Assembly: GCF_009674585.1 (NCBI RefSeq)
Contig: NZ_WKJP01000005.1
Coordinates: forward strand, 124,001 to 188,000
DNA: 64,000 bases
Direction of reading: 5' to 3'
Source of the DNA: Haloferax marinisediminis
GTDB lineage: Archaea > Halobacteriota > Halobacteria > Halobacteriales > Haloferacaceae
This document shows, piece by piece, positions 19,250-28,284 of this stretch (position 1 is the first letter of the stretch; each line of letters opens with the position of its first letter). The translations under genes were made by a program, and so were the position numbers. The notes under the pieces are model-generated. The model was given only the letters and a program-made list of their open reading frames with translations. It was not told the DNA's origin and did not search any database.

Positions 19250-20260
19250 ATGAGCATCGAAATCACCGAAGCAGATTGGGATGATTTCGAAGCGTGGGAT
19301 AGCTACGTCGAACAGTCGCCGATGGCGAATCTGTTCCACCAAGCCGAAGCGCTTCACATTCAAGAACGCCACTCGAACACGACGCTCCACCCTCTCGTCG
19401 GCAAAAAAGGGAACCAGGTGGTGGGGATATTCCCGCTCTTCAAGAAGGATAAGGGACCGTTCTCTGGCGTGTTCTCTCCCCCGCCACCGCTGTGGGTCCC
19501 ACGACTCGGGCCAGCGATGCTCAACGTAGACGGCCTTCGCCAACGAAAACTGGAGAGCACGGCCAACGGCTTCATCGAGGGCTGTAACTCGTGGATTCGT
19601 GAGAACCTCCAACGGAACTACGTACAGATTCGGACGGAAGCGGCCCTGGCCGACGTTCGACCGTTCAAATGGGACGGTGGAGATGTCGTGCCCGAGTACA
19701 CCTACGTCCTCGACATCACACCCGACGCAGACGACCTCCTGATGACGTTTACCAGCGATGCTCGAAAGAGTATCCGCAACTCGGACACGGAGGGTCTCAC
19801 CATCGAAGAGGGGACGGTCGACGACGTCGGGCGAATCCTCCAGCAGGTCAAAGATCGATTCGAAGAACAGGGCGAGGCGTTCAACATGCCGATAGACTTC
19901 GCCGTCGACCTGTACGAGTCACTCCCAGACGGGCAGATTCGCCCTTACGTCGTTCGCTACGAAGGGACGTTCGTCTCTGGAATGCTCGTCTACGAGTACC
20001 GAGACAGGATGTTCCGGTGGCAAGGTGGTGTTCGCCCGGACGTCGACGTTGGGTTCTCCGTGACCGAACTCTTGGACTGGCACATCATCCAAGATGGAAA
20101 GTCGAGAGGCGTCACTCACTACGACCTCGTCGGTGCAGGCGACTCGCGACTCAACCGCTACAAGACGAAGTACAACCCCGACTTGGAGCTCTTCTTCAGC
20201 GTTCGCTCTGGCTCTCGTGGCATGAAGACTGCCGTGGACCTCTACAAGAACATCCTCTAG
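19250..20260 (+). CDS. FemAB/GNAT-like acyltransferase 2
   Basis: 336 residues. The start MSIEITEADW at 19250 was chosen because an earlier in-frame start would lie inside the previous gene and adds a sequence unlike the family. The protein has NLFHQAEALHIQERHS, then PPPLWVPRLGPAMLN, a central FTSDARKSIRNSDTEGLTIE, and the C-terminal acceptor motif THYDLVGAGDSRLNRYKTKY. It is a diverged relative of the preceding protein and shares its double acetyltransferase fold. The tandem arrangement is reminiscent of bacterial FemA-FemB pairs in which successive residues are added, but which group is transferred in this organism cannot be told. It is the last gene of the three-gene set; a 671-base gap follows. 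Confidence 0.73.
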   Translation: MSIEITEADWDDFEAWDSYVEQSPMANLFHQAEALHIQERHSNTTLHPLVGKKGNQVVGIFPLFKKDKGPFSGVFSPPPPLWVPRLGPAMLNVDGLRQRKLESTANGFIEGCNSWIRENLQRNYVQIRTEAALADVRPFKWDGGDVVPEYTYVLDITPDADDLLMTFTSDARKSIRNSDTEGLTIEEGTVDDVGRILQQVKDRFEEQGEAFNMPIDFAVDLYESLPDGQIRPYVVRYEGTFVSGMLVYEYRDRMFRWQGGVRPDVDVGFSVTELLDWHIIQDGKSRGVTHYDLVGAGDSRLNRYKTKYNPDLELFFSVRSGSRGMKTAVDLYKNIL

Positions 20261-20931
20261 CTCCTCGTTTCTGACTCACGACCTCAGCTTTTTCGCGCTT
20301 GGTTGCTTACGGCTGCTCCGAAGAATTTGTTCTCCAGCAGTAGCACGACGTAGTTCGAACCGGACAGGGCGTGTTGTGTACTTCGTTGGTAGCCCGCCAG
20401 TGTTTGCTGTGGTCGGCTCGTACCTTCTTCGAGCGCTGTCTGTTCTCAGTTCTTGAACATTCCCTCTCAGTGTTCGGACAGGGGCGATGTCGTACCACCT
20501 CCTTCGTCTCGAAGCGCGCACACCGTTCGCAGAAAATAGTAGATTAAATGAATGTTTTTCCGGTTTCTCGGGATAATAACCGTCTTAACGTTCTCAGATA
20601 GCGACTGACGCTCCGCCGAATTTCGACCCGCATCTGGTCCGCTTCTCCGGTCTCCCCGTGTTCATACTATGCAGACTGTTAACACACATTAATTTGGGCA
20701 TCTGCCGAATTCCTGTGAGCGCAGTATCATCAAATTACCACAACGAATTCTGGCGCTTCAGGGCTTCTAAAGCCAATAATACTCCGTTAATGGGGTTATT
20801 CGACACACATAAAATCGAGAAATCAATATTTGAATAATGTCCAGTTTATTCAGGTTTTTGTGACAATATTCGAATCTTATCGATGATTTAAGGACAAGGT
20901 TTATGTCCTAATGCTCATCTTAACCGGACAT
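20261..20931. other. long noncoding gap with AT-rich right half
   Basis: 671 bases without a convincing gene. The left part (20261-20540) has ordinary base composition and short open frames on the minus strand that resemble no protein I know; it may be decayed coding sequence. The right part, from about 20530 to 20910, is distinctly AT-rich and ends with a TATA-like gtttatgt at 20899-20906, well placed for a transcript starting at the ATG at 20932. Confidence 0.5.
20899..20906 (+). promoter_or_regulatory. TATA-like box for beta-helix gene
   Basis: gtttatgt is centred about 29 bases before the ATG at 20932. This supports a leaderless transcript and the 20932 start over the in-frame ATG at 20911, which would lie too close to the box. 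Confidence 0.45.
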
Positions 20932-22572
20932 ATGGTACCCGAAAGTAGTGGCAAACAGAATGCTGACGACGACTCCCTCCTGGGTCGACGGACCTACCTG
21001 AAACTTGGTGGGGCAACCCTCGCGGCCCTCGCGCTCGGTGCGGGCAGTGCGAGTGCGAAACAGTACCCATACGCTCTCGTCGTCGACGGCACGAACACGT
21101 CTGAACCGACGGAGTACGTATTCGAAGTCTCCGACGAGATTCAGAAAGTCTCTGCGGACAGCACTGACTCTTCGTCCGACAGCGTCTCTGGTGGTCGTGT
21201 CGAAGGAACTGTCACTGACGGAATCGACGCCTACGAGTTCTCCGGCGAGATTACTGGTTTCCGCTTCGACGGCCCTGCGCTCGTCAAGTACGGAGACAAC
21301 CCCAAGGACATCGTCGAACACACGATCGAAGTCGTCTCGACCGAGAACCCCTCCGAACTCACCTACGAGTTTACCACGACCGGTGAGGCGACGAAAATCT
21401 TCAACGACACGAAGAACTCCGCCGAGGAGAAGAACGACAGCGTCTCGCAGAACTCCGATGGTACGTGGTCTGTACAGGGCTACACGGGCAACGGCTACGG
21501 TGACTCCTTCAAGTTCAAGGGCGAAATCACCGAGTTCAGCCCAGCTACCGGCCCGTTCAAGCTGCTCATCGACGGGCAAGAGGTCGACCCGTCCGAGTTC
21601 AGCTCTGCACCGGCTGAGCCGACGGACGACGCCACCCCGACCGGCCCCGCAATCGGTGGCGGCGATGGCTACCCCAACACCGTCTCGCCATCTGAGGCAG
21701 ACTACCTCGTGTCCTCCACTAGCGAGTTAGTCTCTGCTCTCGACAACGCATCGAGCGGCGACGTCGTGTACGTCGAGGGCGGTGCCGAAATCGACGTTGG
21801 TGGCCGAGAACTGTCGGTCCCGAGCGGCATCACGCTCGCGTCTGACCGCGGTATCAATGGTGCAGAGGGTGGCCTCATCTACACCAACCGGAACCCGTGG
21901 GCGATGCTCGAAGTCCAAGACGACGTCCGCATCACCGGCCTTCAGATCGGTGGCCCGCGCTGGGATTGGGTCGAAGCGGACGACACCGAACTCGGTATCG
22001 ACGCCCGCGGCCGCAACATCGAAATCGACAACATCAACGGCTATGGCTGGGGTTACGCTGTGGTTCGTACGAACGACGACACGCACATCCACCACTGTCA
22101 CCTCCACCACAACCCACGGCAGGGCCACGGGTACGGTGTGGCGACTGAGGGCTCCGACAACCCCATCATCGAGTACAACCTCTTCGACCACAACCGCCAC
22201 AGTGTCCAAGGGAACGGCGGTGGCTACACCATCCGGTACAACCTCGTGAAGGAAGGGGCCATCTCACACGTGTTCGACCAGCACCGGCCAGGTGGTACGA
22301 CGATGAAGATCTACAACAACACGGTCGAAGTCACTGAGAACGCCTTCGATGGAAACCGAGTCCCCGCCGTGGCGATTCGGGGTGTGCCAGACGACGTCGC
22401 GGACATCCGCGACAACTGGTTCTACAACCCAGTCGAACCGCGCGACAGTCCGAGTGGCTGGACGCACGAGTCGATTATCCAGGTCCACACGGACGACTGG
22501 CGAAACGTCGAATACAACAACAACCACTACGGTTCGTCAGAACCGTCCTCGGATATCGGTCACCCGAGATAA
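20932..22572 (+). CDS. Tat-exported beta-helix protein with duplicated N-terminal domain
   Basis: 546 residues. The signal has GRRTYLKLGGA with RR at 19-20, a hydrophobic run and a likely cut after ASA at residue 42, so it is a soluble Tat substrate rather than a lipoprotein. Residues about 47-215 hold two related beta-sandwich-like modules (YEFSGEITGFRFDGPAL in the first, FKFKGEITEFSPATGPFKLL in the second). A P/T-rich linker leads to a right-handed beta-helix from about residue 245, with His/Asn-rich turns (DDTHIHHCHLHHNPRQGHGY, YNLFDHNRHSVQGNGGG) resembling pectate lyases. The run of His and Asp residues could bind metal or substrate. Probable role: binding or cleaving an extracellular acidic polysaccharide. 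Its 3' end overlaps the convergent PLP-enzyme gene by 36 bases. Confidence 0.8.
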   Translation: MVPESSGKQNADDDSLLGRRTYLKLGGATLAALALGAGSASAKQYPYALVVDGTNTSEPTEYVFEVSDEIQKVSADSTDSSSDSVSGGRVEGTVTDGIDAYEFSGEITGFRFDGPALVKYGDNPKDIVEHTIEVVSTENPSELTYEFTTTGEATKIFNDTKNSAEEKNDSVSQNSDGTWSVQGYTGNGYGDSFKFKGEITEFSPATGPFKLLIDGQEVDPSEFSSAPAEPTDDATPTGPAIGGGDGYPNTVSPSEADYLVSSTSELVSALDNASSGDVVYVEGGAEIDVGGRELSVPSGITLASDRGINGAEGGLIYTNRNPWAMLEVQDDVRITGLQIGGPRWDWVEADDTELGIDARGRNIEIDNINGYGWGYAVVRTNDDTHIHHCHLHHNPRQGHGYGVATEGSDNPIIEYNLFDHNRHSVQGNGGGYTIRYNLVKEGAISHVFDQHRPGGTTMKIYNNTVEVTENAFDGNRVPAVAIRGVPDDVADIRDNWFYNPVEPRDSPSGWTHESIIQVHTDDWRNVEYNNNHYGSSEPSSDIGHPR

Positions 22573-23838
22573 GACGTACTCAGTACACCTGAAGGCTCTC
22601 TCGGGCCGGTAACCATCACCGAAAATGGGTGCGAGTATTCGTTCGTGCCCGACAGACGCTGAGAAGGAGCTCTTCCGACCCGTCGTTGGGTCACCGGAAG
22701 TCGCTTCGAGTGTCTGTGTTATTATTTCTGCAAACCTTGGGAGCGACTGCCACGGGACTTGCTGATGGGTTGGGATGATGATAATCGTCTCTCGAAGGCG
22801 CGTCGCTTCGGGGAAATCCTCGATGTAGGTCCAATCGTCATCGAGCCCCCAGATGTAGCGTTCTGCAGGGAGCCCCGCCCGTCGAATCGCGTGGTAAACG
22901 TCGTTTCGAGTCTCGGGCCCCTGTGGAATCCGAATTGCGACCCCGTACGGGTTCGCCCCTTCGTGGGCCCACGGTGTTAGCACGTGTATCCCGTCGATAT
23001 CGAGGAGGTGGGTTCGGACCCTGTTGTAGCGTGCTCGTCGTTGGGACCGAATGCGTGGGGGAGAGGCTTCGGTCAGCCCGATTCGTGAGAGCATGCCCGG
23101 TGCGACGGGGGGCCAGGCGGAGTCCGGCATGGGGAGGACAGCTGCGAGGTCTTCGTAGAACGGTCGTGGGACTGCTCTTCCATTCAGCCGCCGGAGTGTA
23201 TTTCGGAGGTTGAGTTGGTTGATGCCCTTCGTCGTCACGAGACGGAGGACTTCTTTCTTTTCCGAGACTGGTTCGGTCGGAGTCGGTAGGGCGAGGTTTC
23301 GTGTGACTGCGATGCCTCCAAACGGAGCGGGAAGCGTTTTGTGCGCACAGAATACAGCCGCGTCCCCGGTTGACCCGAGTAGCTTCCCCGTTGCGTCTCT
23401 GCTGAACAGGCCTCGCGCACAGTCTTCGATGACGGTGGCACCACTCGCGCTGGCAGCGGTTGCAACGCGCTCGAACGCAGGGTCAGCGAACCCGAGGTAG
23501 TGAACGAAGAGGACGACGTCCGGTGTGACTTCGTCGATGAGTGTCTCGATTTTGTTCTCTGGGTACGTGAGATCTTCAGATATCGGATAGTACACGATAT
23601 CGTAGTCGTGTTCTCGGAACGGCCACACTGCACTTTCAGGGAGATACGCTGGCAGGAGCGCCGTTCCGCTGCTGGCACCGAGTGCGTCGAGAATCGCGTG
23701 AAGTCCCGTTCGCGCGTACGCGTACAACTGTGTGTGACCACTCGGAATCCAGTCGCTATCGTGTAACCACGGTGGATGTTGCGGGTCGGGCTTTCCGAGC
23801 CATCTGAGTCTGAATTCGGGCTCGAGTGGAATGAACAT
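22537..23838 (-). CDS. DegT/DnrJ/EryC1/StrS-type PLP enzyme
   Basis: 433 residues with a fold type I aminotransferase pattern. ARTGLHAILDALGASSGTAL binds the cofactor phosphate region, VIEDCARGLF carries the Asp that pairs with the pyridine nitrogen, and FCAHKTLPAPFGGIAV carries the Lys expected to form the Schiff base. DegT-family members make amino sugars from nucleotide 4-keto or 3-keto sugars. The N-terminal 30 residues (LEPEFRLRWLGKPDPQHPPW) differ from the classic family and the protein is somewhat long, so it may be a diverged subgroup. It lies between exported proteins and a flippase in the glycan island, fitting a role in aminosugar synthesis. It is convergent with and overlaps the preceding gene. 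Confidence 0.78.
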   Translation of the reverse strand: MFIPLEPEFRLRWLGKPDPQHPPWLHDSDWIPSGHTQLYAYARTGLHAILDALGASSGTALLPAYLPESAVWPFREHDYDIVYYPISEDLTYPENKIETLIDEVTPDVVLFVHYLGFADPAFERVATAASASGATVIEDCARGLFSRDATGKLLGSTGDAAVFCAHKTLPAPFGGIAVTRNLALPTPTEPVSEKKEVLRLVTTKGINQLNLRNTLRRLNGRAVPRPFYEDLAAVLPMPDSAWPPVAPGMLSRIGLTEASPPRIRSQRRARYNRVRTHLLDIDGIHVLTPWAHEGANPYGVAIRIPQGPETRNDVYHAIRRAGLPAERYIWGLDDDWTYIEDFPEATRLRETIIIIPTHQQVPWQSLPRFAEIITQTLEATSGDPTTGRKSSFSASVGHERILAPIFGDGYRPERAFRCTEYVLSRVTDIRGRF

Positions 23839-24108
23839 TGGTACCTACGATCTCCACCATCGCCCAACAGGCTCTCTGCGGGGTCGACCCGAAGAAGTGC
23901 TGGGCGTGTACCCGTTCACCACTGTGCAGTTTGCTGTGGGGCCACGGTCAGCGGACAATCGAACGAAGATAGCACTCTGTATGGTATTGTTATACATCGA
24001 TTTCCTGTGTAAACTGGTCGTCTCGCACGCACTAGTGCCCAGCTTCGAACGCGCTCTCGACTGTTACCGACCGGCGGCGAGTGCAGACCAGACGGTCACT
24101 TCGGTCGG

Positions 24109-25626
24109 TCACCCGTCTATCCACGTCTCGATAGTCTTCGACCACTTTCGGATTGGTGATGGGAACGAATCGAGAATTGCGAGGAGTTCGTCGACGCTCA
24201 GGGCACCGGTCCCAATCGCAGCGACGAAGTAGACGGCACCTCCGAGGATGGGAACGACGACGAGCGCGAGCACGTCGCTCGAAATCAGCATATCCATGAG
24301 GTAGATAATCGGTGCCGAGACGAGCACAGTCGCACCGATTCGAAGCGCGCGGAAATCGTCGAGTGGGTCGTAGCCGATGTATCTGGCGCTCAGCACGTGG
24401 AGGACGAACATCGACCCGTACCCGATACTCGTCGCGACCGCGGCCCCGATGATGCCGTATCGGGGGATGAGGAGGAAGTTCAAGACGAGGTTCAGCAGTG
24501 CAGCACCGCCAGTGGCGATGATGAGTGGTTTCAGGTTGCCGTGGCCTTGACTAATCGCGTAGATGGGGCGTGCGATTGCGAATCCGAGTGCGCCCGGGAG
24601 GAGGAAGATGAGTGGTGCGACCACGGGTAAGAAGTCGGGACCGAAGTAGTACGGGACGAATCGGTCTGCGAGGATGGCTATTCCGATTGCCATTACGATG
24701 GTGAGCAACGCAGTGTACCGGGTGATTCTGGCAGAGATTCGCGAGACTCGTTCGTGTTCACCGCTAGACCACAGACTCGACGTCGAGTGGAGGAGCAGTG
24801 ATTGGAGGACGATTGGGACGAACCACATGTACTCGGCGAGCGCCAGTGCCGCTTTGTAGTATCCCGTCTCGTCGTTCCCGAGGAACATCCGAATCATGAT
24901 GACGTCGATGTGGTACAACGACATCACCAGCAAGACGAGCGCGATGTTGAGGACGTTGAACGTGAGCAGTTGGCGTTCGGAGAGTTTCGTCGTGACGGTT
25001 CCGACGACCGTCCGTAACGGCACGTACCGGTTGATAATCACCAATCCGAGGACTGCAGCGACCACGTCGCCGATGATATTCCCGAGGAGGAACCCGGCCA
25101 CACCACCGCTGAAATACACGCCGAGTGCGAGTCCGATTCCGATCCAGAGAACCTTGTTCAGCACGGCAATCGGTTCAGAGAACTGTTCGAGGCTGAGTCC
25201 CAACAGCGTCCGATTGGTGAAGGCGCGGAACTGCGCCGCGATGACGAACACTGCGAGGAGGTAGAAGTAGATGACGTAGTCGGGCCCGAACAGTTGGTCG
25301 ATGAATCCGGACCCTGTCACAGCGACGAGGGCAAGCGACCCGACTGCCGCAAGTACGGCCGCGAGTTTGAAATAGAACCAGATAACGCTGGCTTCCCAGT
25401 CGGCGTCGTCTCGATCTTCGGCGACGAACTTCTGGACGCCGCCGGTCACGCCAGAACTGATGAAGATCATCAGCAGCGAGAACACCGACAGCAAGAACGC
25501 GAAGTCACCGTAGCCACTTGGCCCAAGCACCCGAACGATGAGTGGAAGCGTCGCGATGGAGAGCACCGAGGTGGCGACTTTCGCACTGAATATGGACACG
25601 AACCCCTTCATCAGGGACCGGCTCAT
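24109..25626 (-). CDS. polysaccharide flippase (Wzx/MATE-like)
   Basis: 505 residues with about 14 hydrophobic helices and short charged loops. The N-terminal segment LMKGFVSIFSAKVATSVLSI and PLIVRVLGPSGYGDFAFLLS are typical of the polysaccharide transporter family of the MOP superfamily, which moves lipid-linked oligosaccharides from the cytoplasmic to the outer face. GATVLVSAPIIYLMDMLISS and the final helices match the 14-helix layout. It ends in a short cytoplasmic tail (SPIRKWSKTIETW). It provides the membrane-crossing step that the surrounding glycosyltransferases need. 207 bases separate its start from the stop of the epimerase gene upstream on the same strand. Confidence 0.88.
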   Translation of the reverse strand: MSRSLMKGFVSIFSAKVATSVLSIATLPLIVRVLGPSGYGDFAFLLSVFSLLMIFISSGVTGGVQKFVAEDRDDADWEASVIWFYFKLAAVLAAVGSLALVAVTGSGFIDQLFGPDYVIYFYLLAVFVIAAQFRAFTNRTLLGLSLEQFSEPIAVLNKVLWIGIGLALGVYFSGGVAGFLLGNIIGDVVAAVLGLVIINRYVPLRTVVGTVTTKLSERQLLTFNVLNIALVLLVMSLYHIDVIMIRMFLGNDETGYYKAALALAEYMWFVPIVLQSLLLHSTSSLWSSGEHERVSRISARITRYTALLTIVMAIGIAILADRFVPYYFGPDFLPVVAPLIFLLPGALGFAIARPIYAISQGHGNLKPLIIATGGAALLNLVLNFLLIPRYGIIGAAVATSIGYGSMFVLHVLSARYIGYDPLDDFRALRIGATVLVSAPIIYLMDMLISSDVLALVVVPILGGAVYFVAAIGTGALSVDELLAILDSFPSPIRKWSKTIETWIDG

Positions 25627-25833
25627 CGCACGCTCACCGCCCGGCTATTCGTGTTCACGTGTGACTGGGCCTGTTCGTGAGCGGCACACGAGCGCTTCGT
25701 ACCAGTGATTCCGACGACGCTCTCTCGCTGCCGCCTCTGAGTCATTTCCGTTCACCAGTAAGAAGGTCAGTGCAGGTTTTGTTATGCTTCGAATAGCCTG
25801 TGTTTCGACCGACAATAGCCGATTTCGCGCTCG

Positions 25834-26769
25834 TCAGGCGTAGCGTTCCGTCCGTTCATCCACGAGTCGTTCGAGACCAGTTCGAAGCGACATCGTCGGT
25901 TCGAACCCCAAGGAGTGCTGTGCACGCGAGATGTCTGCCTCGCTCTCGTCGATATCTCCCGGCTGTGCTGGTTCGAACTGAATCGGCGAGGTGCTTTCGG
26001 TGAGTTCGACGATCGTCTCTGCGAGTTCGCGGATGGTGATACACTCCCCAGTCGCGACGTTGTACGACCCGCCGACGTTGCTGGTCGTCGCTGCCAGCAG
26101 GTTCGCCTGAACGACGTCGTCGACGTGGACGAAGTCACGGGTCTGAGTTCCGTCGCCAAATATCACGAGTGGGTCGCCGTCGAGTGCACGCCGGACGAAC
26201 GTGTCGATGACACCACTGTACTGGCTCTGTTCTCCTCGTCGGCCGTACACGTTGAAATACCTGAGTGCGACCGTCTCGACACCGTAGAGGTCGTGATAGA
26301 GCGTCGTGTATCGGTCGAGTGCGAGTTTTTGCAGTCCGTACGGCGAAGTCGGTCTGAGCGGGTCGTCTTCGGTGATGGGAACACGAGTTGGCTGGCCGTA
26401 CACTGCCGCACTGGAGGCGACGACCACGCGCGCGTCTTCGTCTCGTGCCCGGTCGAGGATGGAGAGCCCACCGTCACAGTTCACTTCGTGTGTCTGGAAT
26501 GGCTGTTCGACCGACGCACCGACGTCGACGATTGCTGCTTCGTGGAAGATGACGTCGACGTCCTCAGTCGCTTTCTCGACTATGTCTTCGTCGAGGATAC
26601 TCCCCTCGATGAGGGTGACGCCACTCGGCAGGTTGCTCCGAGTGCCACTGGTGAGGTCGTCGAGAACGCGAACGTCGTTGGTTCGATGGAGGACGTCGGC
26701 GAGGTGGCTGCCGATAAACCCCGCACCTCCCGTGATAAGCACTGTCTGCCCCGAAAGCGGTGAACTCAT
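25834..26769 (-). CDS. NAD-dependent nucleotide-sugar epimerase/dehydratase
   Basis: 311 residues from the ATG at 26769 (MSSPLSGQTVLITGGAGFIG); an in-frame ATG eight codons upstream adds only a His-rich stub. The NAD-binding GGAGFIG is at about residues 12-18. The catalytic S...Y-x3-K set is present as VASSAAVYG and SPYGLQK, and the substrate region has RYFNVYGRRGEQSQYSG and GDGTQTRDFVHVDDVV. This is the extended short-chain dehydrogenase family that includes UDP-glucose 4-epimerase and related enzymes. It probably supplies an activated sugar to the glycan pathway. Which sugar is made is not clear from the motifs. Confidence 0.87.
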   Translation of the reverse strand: MSSPLSGQTVLITGGAGFIGSHLADVLHRTNDVRVLDDLTSGTRSNLPSGVTLIEGSILDEDIVEKATEDVDVIFHEAAIVDVGASVEQPFQTHEVNCDGGLSILDRARDEDARVVVASSAAVYGQPTRVPITEDDPLRPTSPYGLQKLALDRYTTLYHDLYGVETVALRYFNVYGRRGEQSQYSGVIDTFVRRALDGDPLVIFGDGTQTRDFVHVDDVVQANLLAATTSNVGGSYNVATGECITIRELAETIVELTESTSPIQFEPAQPGDIDESEADISRAQHSLGFEPTMSLRTGLERLVDERTERYA

Positions 26770-27051
26770 TGTCGAATGATAGTGGGCATGCAAGAAAGTT
26801 GTACACCGACAAACACGGCTAGTTCACAGTTACTCGCGTGCGTGTGTCGGGTCTCTCCAGTGTCCGACCGAGTGTGCAGCAAACGTTCAGGTAAATGAGA
26901 ACTTAACGGTACGAAATCACCCAACGAGCAGTCTCACATTACGCCTTCAGACTGCTCTACGAGACGCCGTGGGTCTGTACGTTTGTCGTCGTATTCGTGA
27001 GCGTCGGCAGGCTTCGAAAAAGCGGGGACGCGTGGACGTTGGTCCCGTCTC

Positions 27052-27291
27052 TTAGAGCACGTCGTCGTCGAGACCACCGGGGTCGCCAGCGGTGTCGAAC
27101 AGGTTGTTCTGGGCGCTCTGGACGAAGTCCGACTGGACACCGCCCTCGTCCTGAACAGGGGCGCCGTAGGCGTCCATCCCCATCGAGAGGAGTTCTTCGA
27201 CTGCCTGTTCTTCGCTGATGAACTCTTCGTCGACCAGTTGTTCGAATTCTACGAGCAGTTCGTCCGGGAGGTTGACTTCAACGACGGGCAT
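27052..27291 (-). CDS. CopG-like small acidic protein
   Basis: 79 residues when started at MPVVEVNLPDEL (27291); upstream in-frame codons look unrelated. The first 45 residues, with VEVNLPDELLVEFEQLVDE and SEEQAVEELLSMGMDAY, follow the ribbon-helix-helix (CopG/MetJ/Arc) pattern of one short strand and two helices. The tail is acidic and disordered (GGLDDDVL). It could be a small DNA-binding regulator. No partner toxin or obvious operator is nearby. It stands alone between the epimerase and the helix-hairpin-helix gene. Confidence 0.65.
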   Translation of the reverse strand: MPVVEVNLPDELLVEFEQLVDEEFISEEQAVEELLSMGMDAYGAPVQDEGGVQSDFVQSAQNNLFDTAGDPGGLDDDVL

Positions 27292-27535
27292 ACACCGGGG
27301 TTCGTGCTCAATGTACTTGAGCAACCGGGTGTGCGTGCTCCATGTGTCGGTGAGACACTGCGGAGAGACAGCGCGCAACGGTGGTTCGGTCCCGTTGGCG
27401 TTCGTCTCCGTAACCGCGTGTATTATGCACTCCCATTGGGACTGTCAGCGTACGCGACTGTGTTCGATGTAACACTCGACCACGAAACTTCCACCGAGGA
27501 ACTGGACCACGGAACTACCACCAGAGGACTACGAC

Positions 27536-28156
27536 GTGACACGGGACACAGACGAGAGAGCAGACGACGCCTCCGGTCTCACCTCGGGGGGTGAGTTAGG
27601 ATGGCTCCCCGAGCGAATCGAACTGCCGAGCGGCGAGTGGGTCATCTACCCGCCGGGGGAACCTCGCCCTGCGAACTTTGCGCTTCGATTCGAGAAGGCA
27701 GTCCCGGGGGTCCTCGTCGGCACCGAGTCGGGTGACGCACCCGGCGTCCACGTCCTCCCGCATCCCGGTGGACTCTCTCTTTCTGCCCGGTTCGGTGGTA
27801 TCGTCGACGACTCGGTTCGTGAGTTCGAGACGCCACAGTCCGAGGAGGAAAGAGCGAGGGTCGAAGCCTGGGTCCAACGGTGGATACACCGCATCGACGA
27901 CCGAGCGGAACGAGCACGTATCGACTCGGCGTGTGCTCCGGTCCCGAATGCGGGGAGTCGGGTCGCGGGAGCACTGTTCGAACACTTCGGGAGCGCCGAC
28001 GCTGTTGCAGCGGTCGTCGTCGAAGGTGACACTGCCGCACTCCGTGAGGTTCCCGGTGTCGCCGAGCAGACGGCGACCGACCTCGTCGTTCACTACGGGA
28101 GTGACACGGAGTGGGAGTACTACCGCCAACGACACAACCGCGACGCGACTCCCTGA
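27536..28156 (+). CDS. helix-hairpin-helix domain protein of unknown function
   Basis: 206 residues, starting with GTG because no in-frame ATG precedes the conserved-looking region. The N-terminal 130 residues are acidic, with LPSGEWVIYPPGEPRPANFA, and match no family I know. The C-terminal 60 residues (RVAGALFEHFGSADAVAAVV, then ALREVPGVAEQTATDLVVHY) form a helix-hairpin-helix pair as in ERCC4/UvrC/RuvA-type DNA-binding modules; PGVAEQTA is the hairpin. It may bind structured DNA, but no nuclease motif is visible. It is encoded alone. Confidence 0.65.
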   Translation: MTRDTDERADDASGLTSGGELGWLPERIELPSGEWVIYPPGEPRPANFALRFEKAVPGVLVGTESGDAPGVHVLPHPGGLSLSARFGGIVDDSVREFETPQSEEERARVEAWVQRWIHRIDDRAERARIDSACAPVPNAGSRVAGALFEHFGSADAVAAVVVEGDTAALREVPGVAEQTATDLVVHYGSDTEWEYYRQRHNRDATP

Positions 28157-28255
28157 GTGCGTATCCATCCGTCAGAGACGTTCTGTCCACTCGCTGCGTC
28201 CACTCTCGGAGCGTGTGAGCGCGTGACTCAAACGAGTATTTGTCTCTCACGTAGG

Positions 28256-28263
28256 GTTATTTT
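28256..28263 (+). promoter_or_regulatory. TATA-like box for lipoprotein gene
   Basis: gttatttt is centred about 25 bases before the ATG at 28285, consistent with a leaderless haloarchaeal promoter. Confidence 0.45.
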
Positions 28264-28284
28264 CTCACCCGACCAGATACTGGT

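Noticed and set aside
20276-20521. An 81-codon minus-strand frame in the gap after the FemAB pair
   Set aside because: Basic and Arg-rich with no family resemblance and no promoter; possibly decayed, but I cannot support a gene.
27052-27291. Antitoxin of a toxin-antitoxin pair
   Set aside because: The CopG-like fold fits an antitoxin, but no toxin gene lies beside it.
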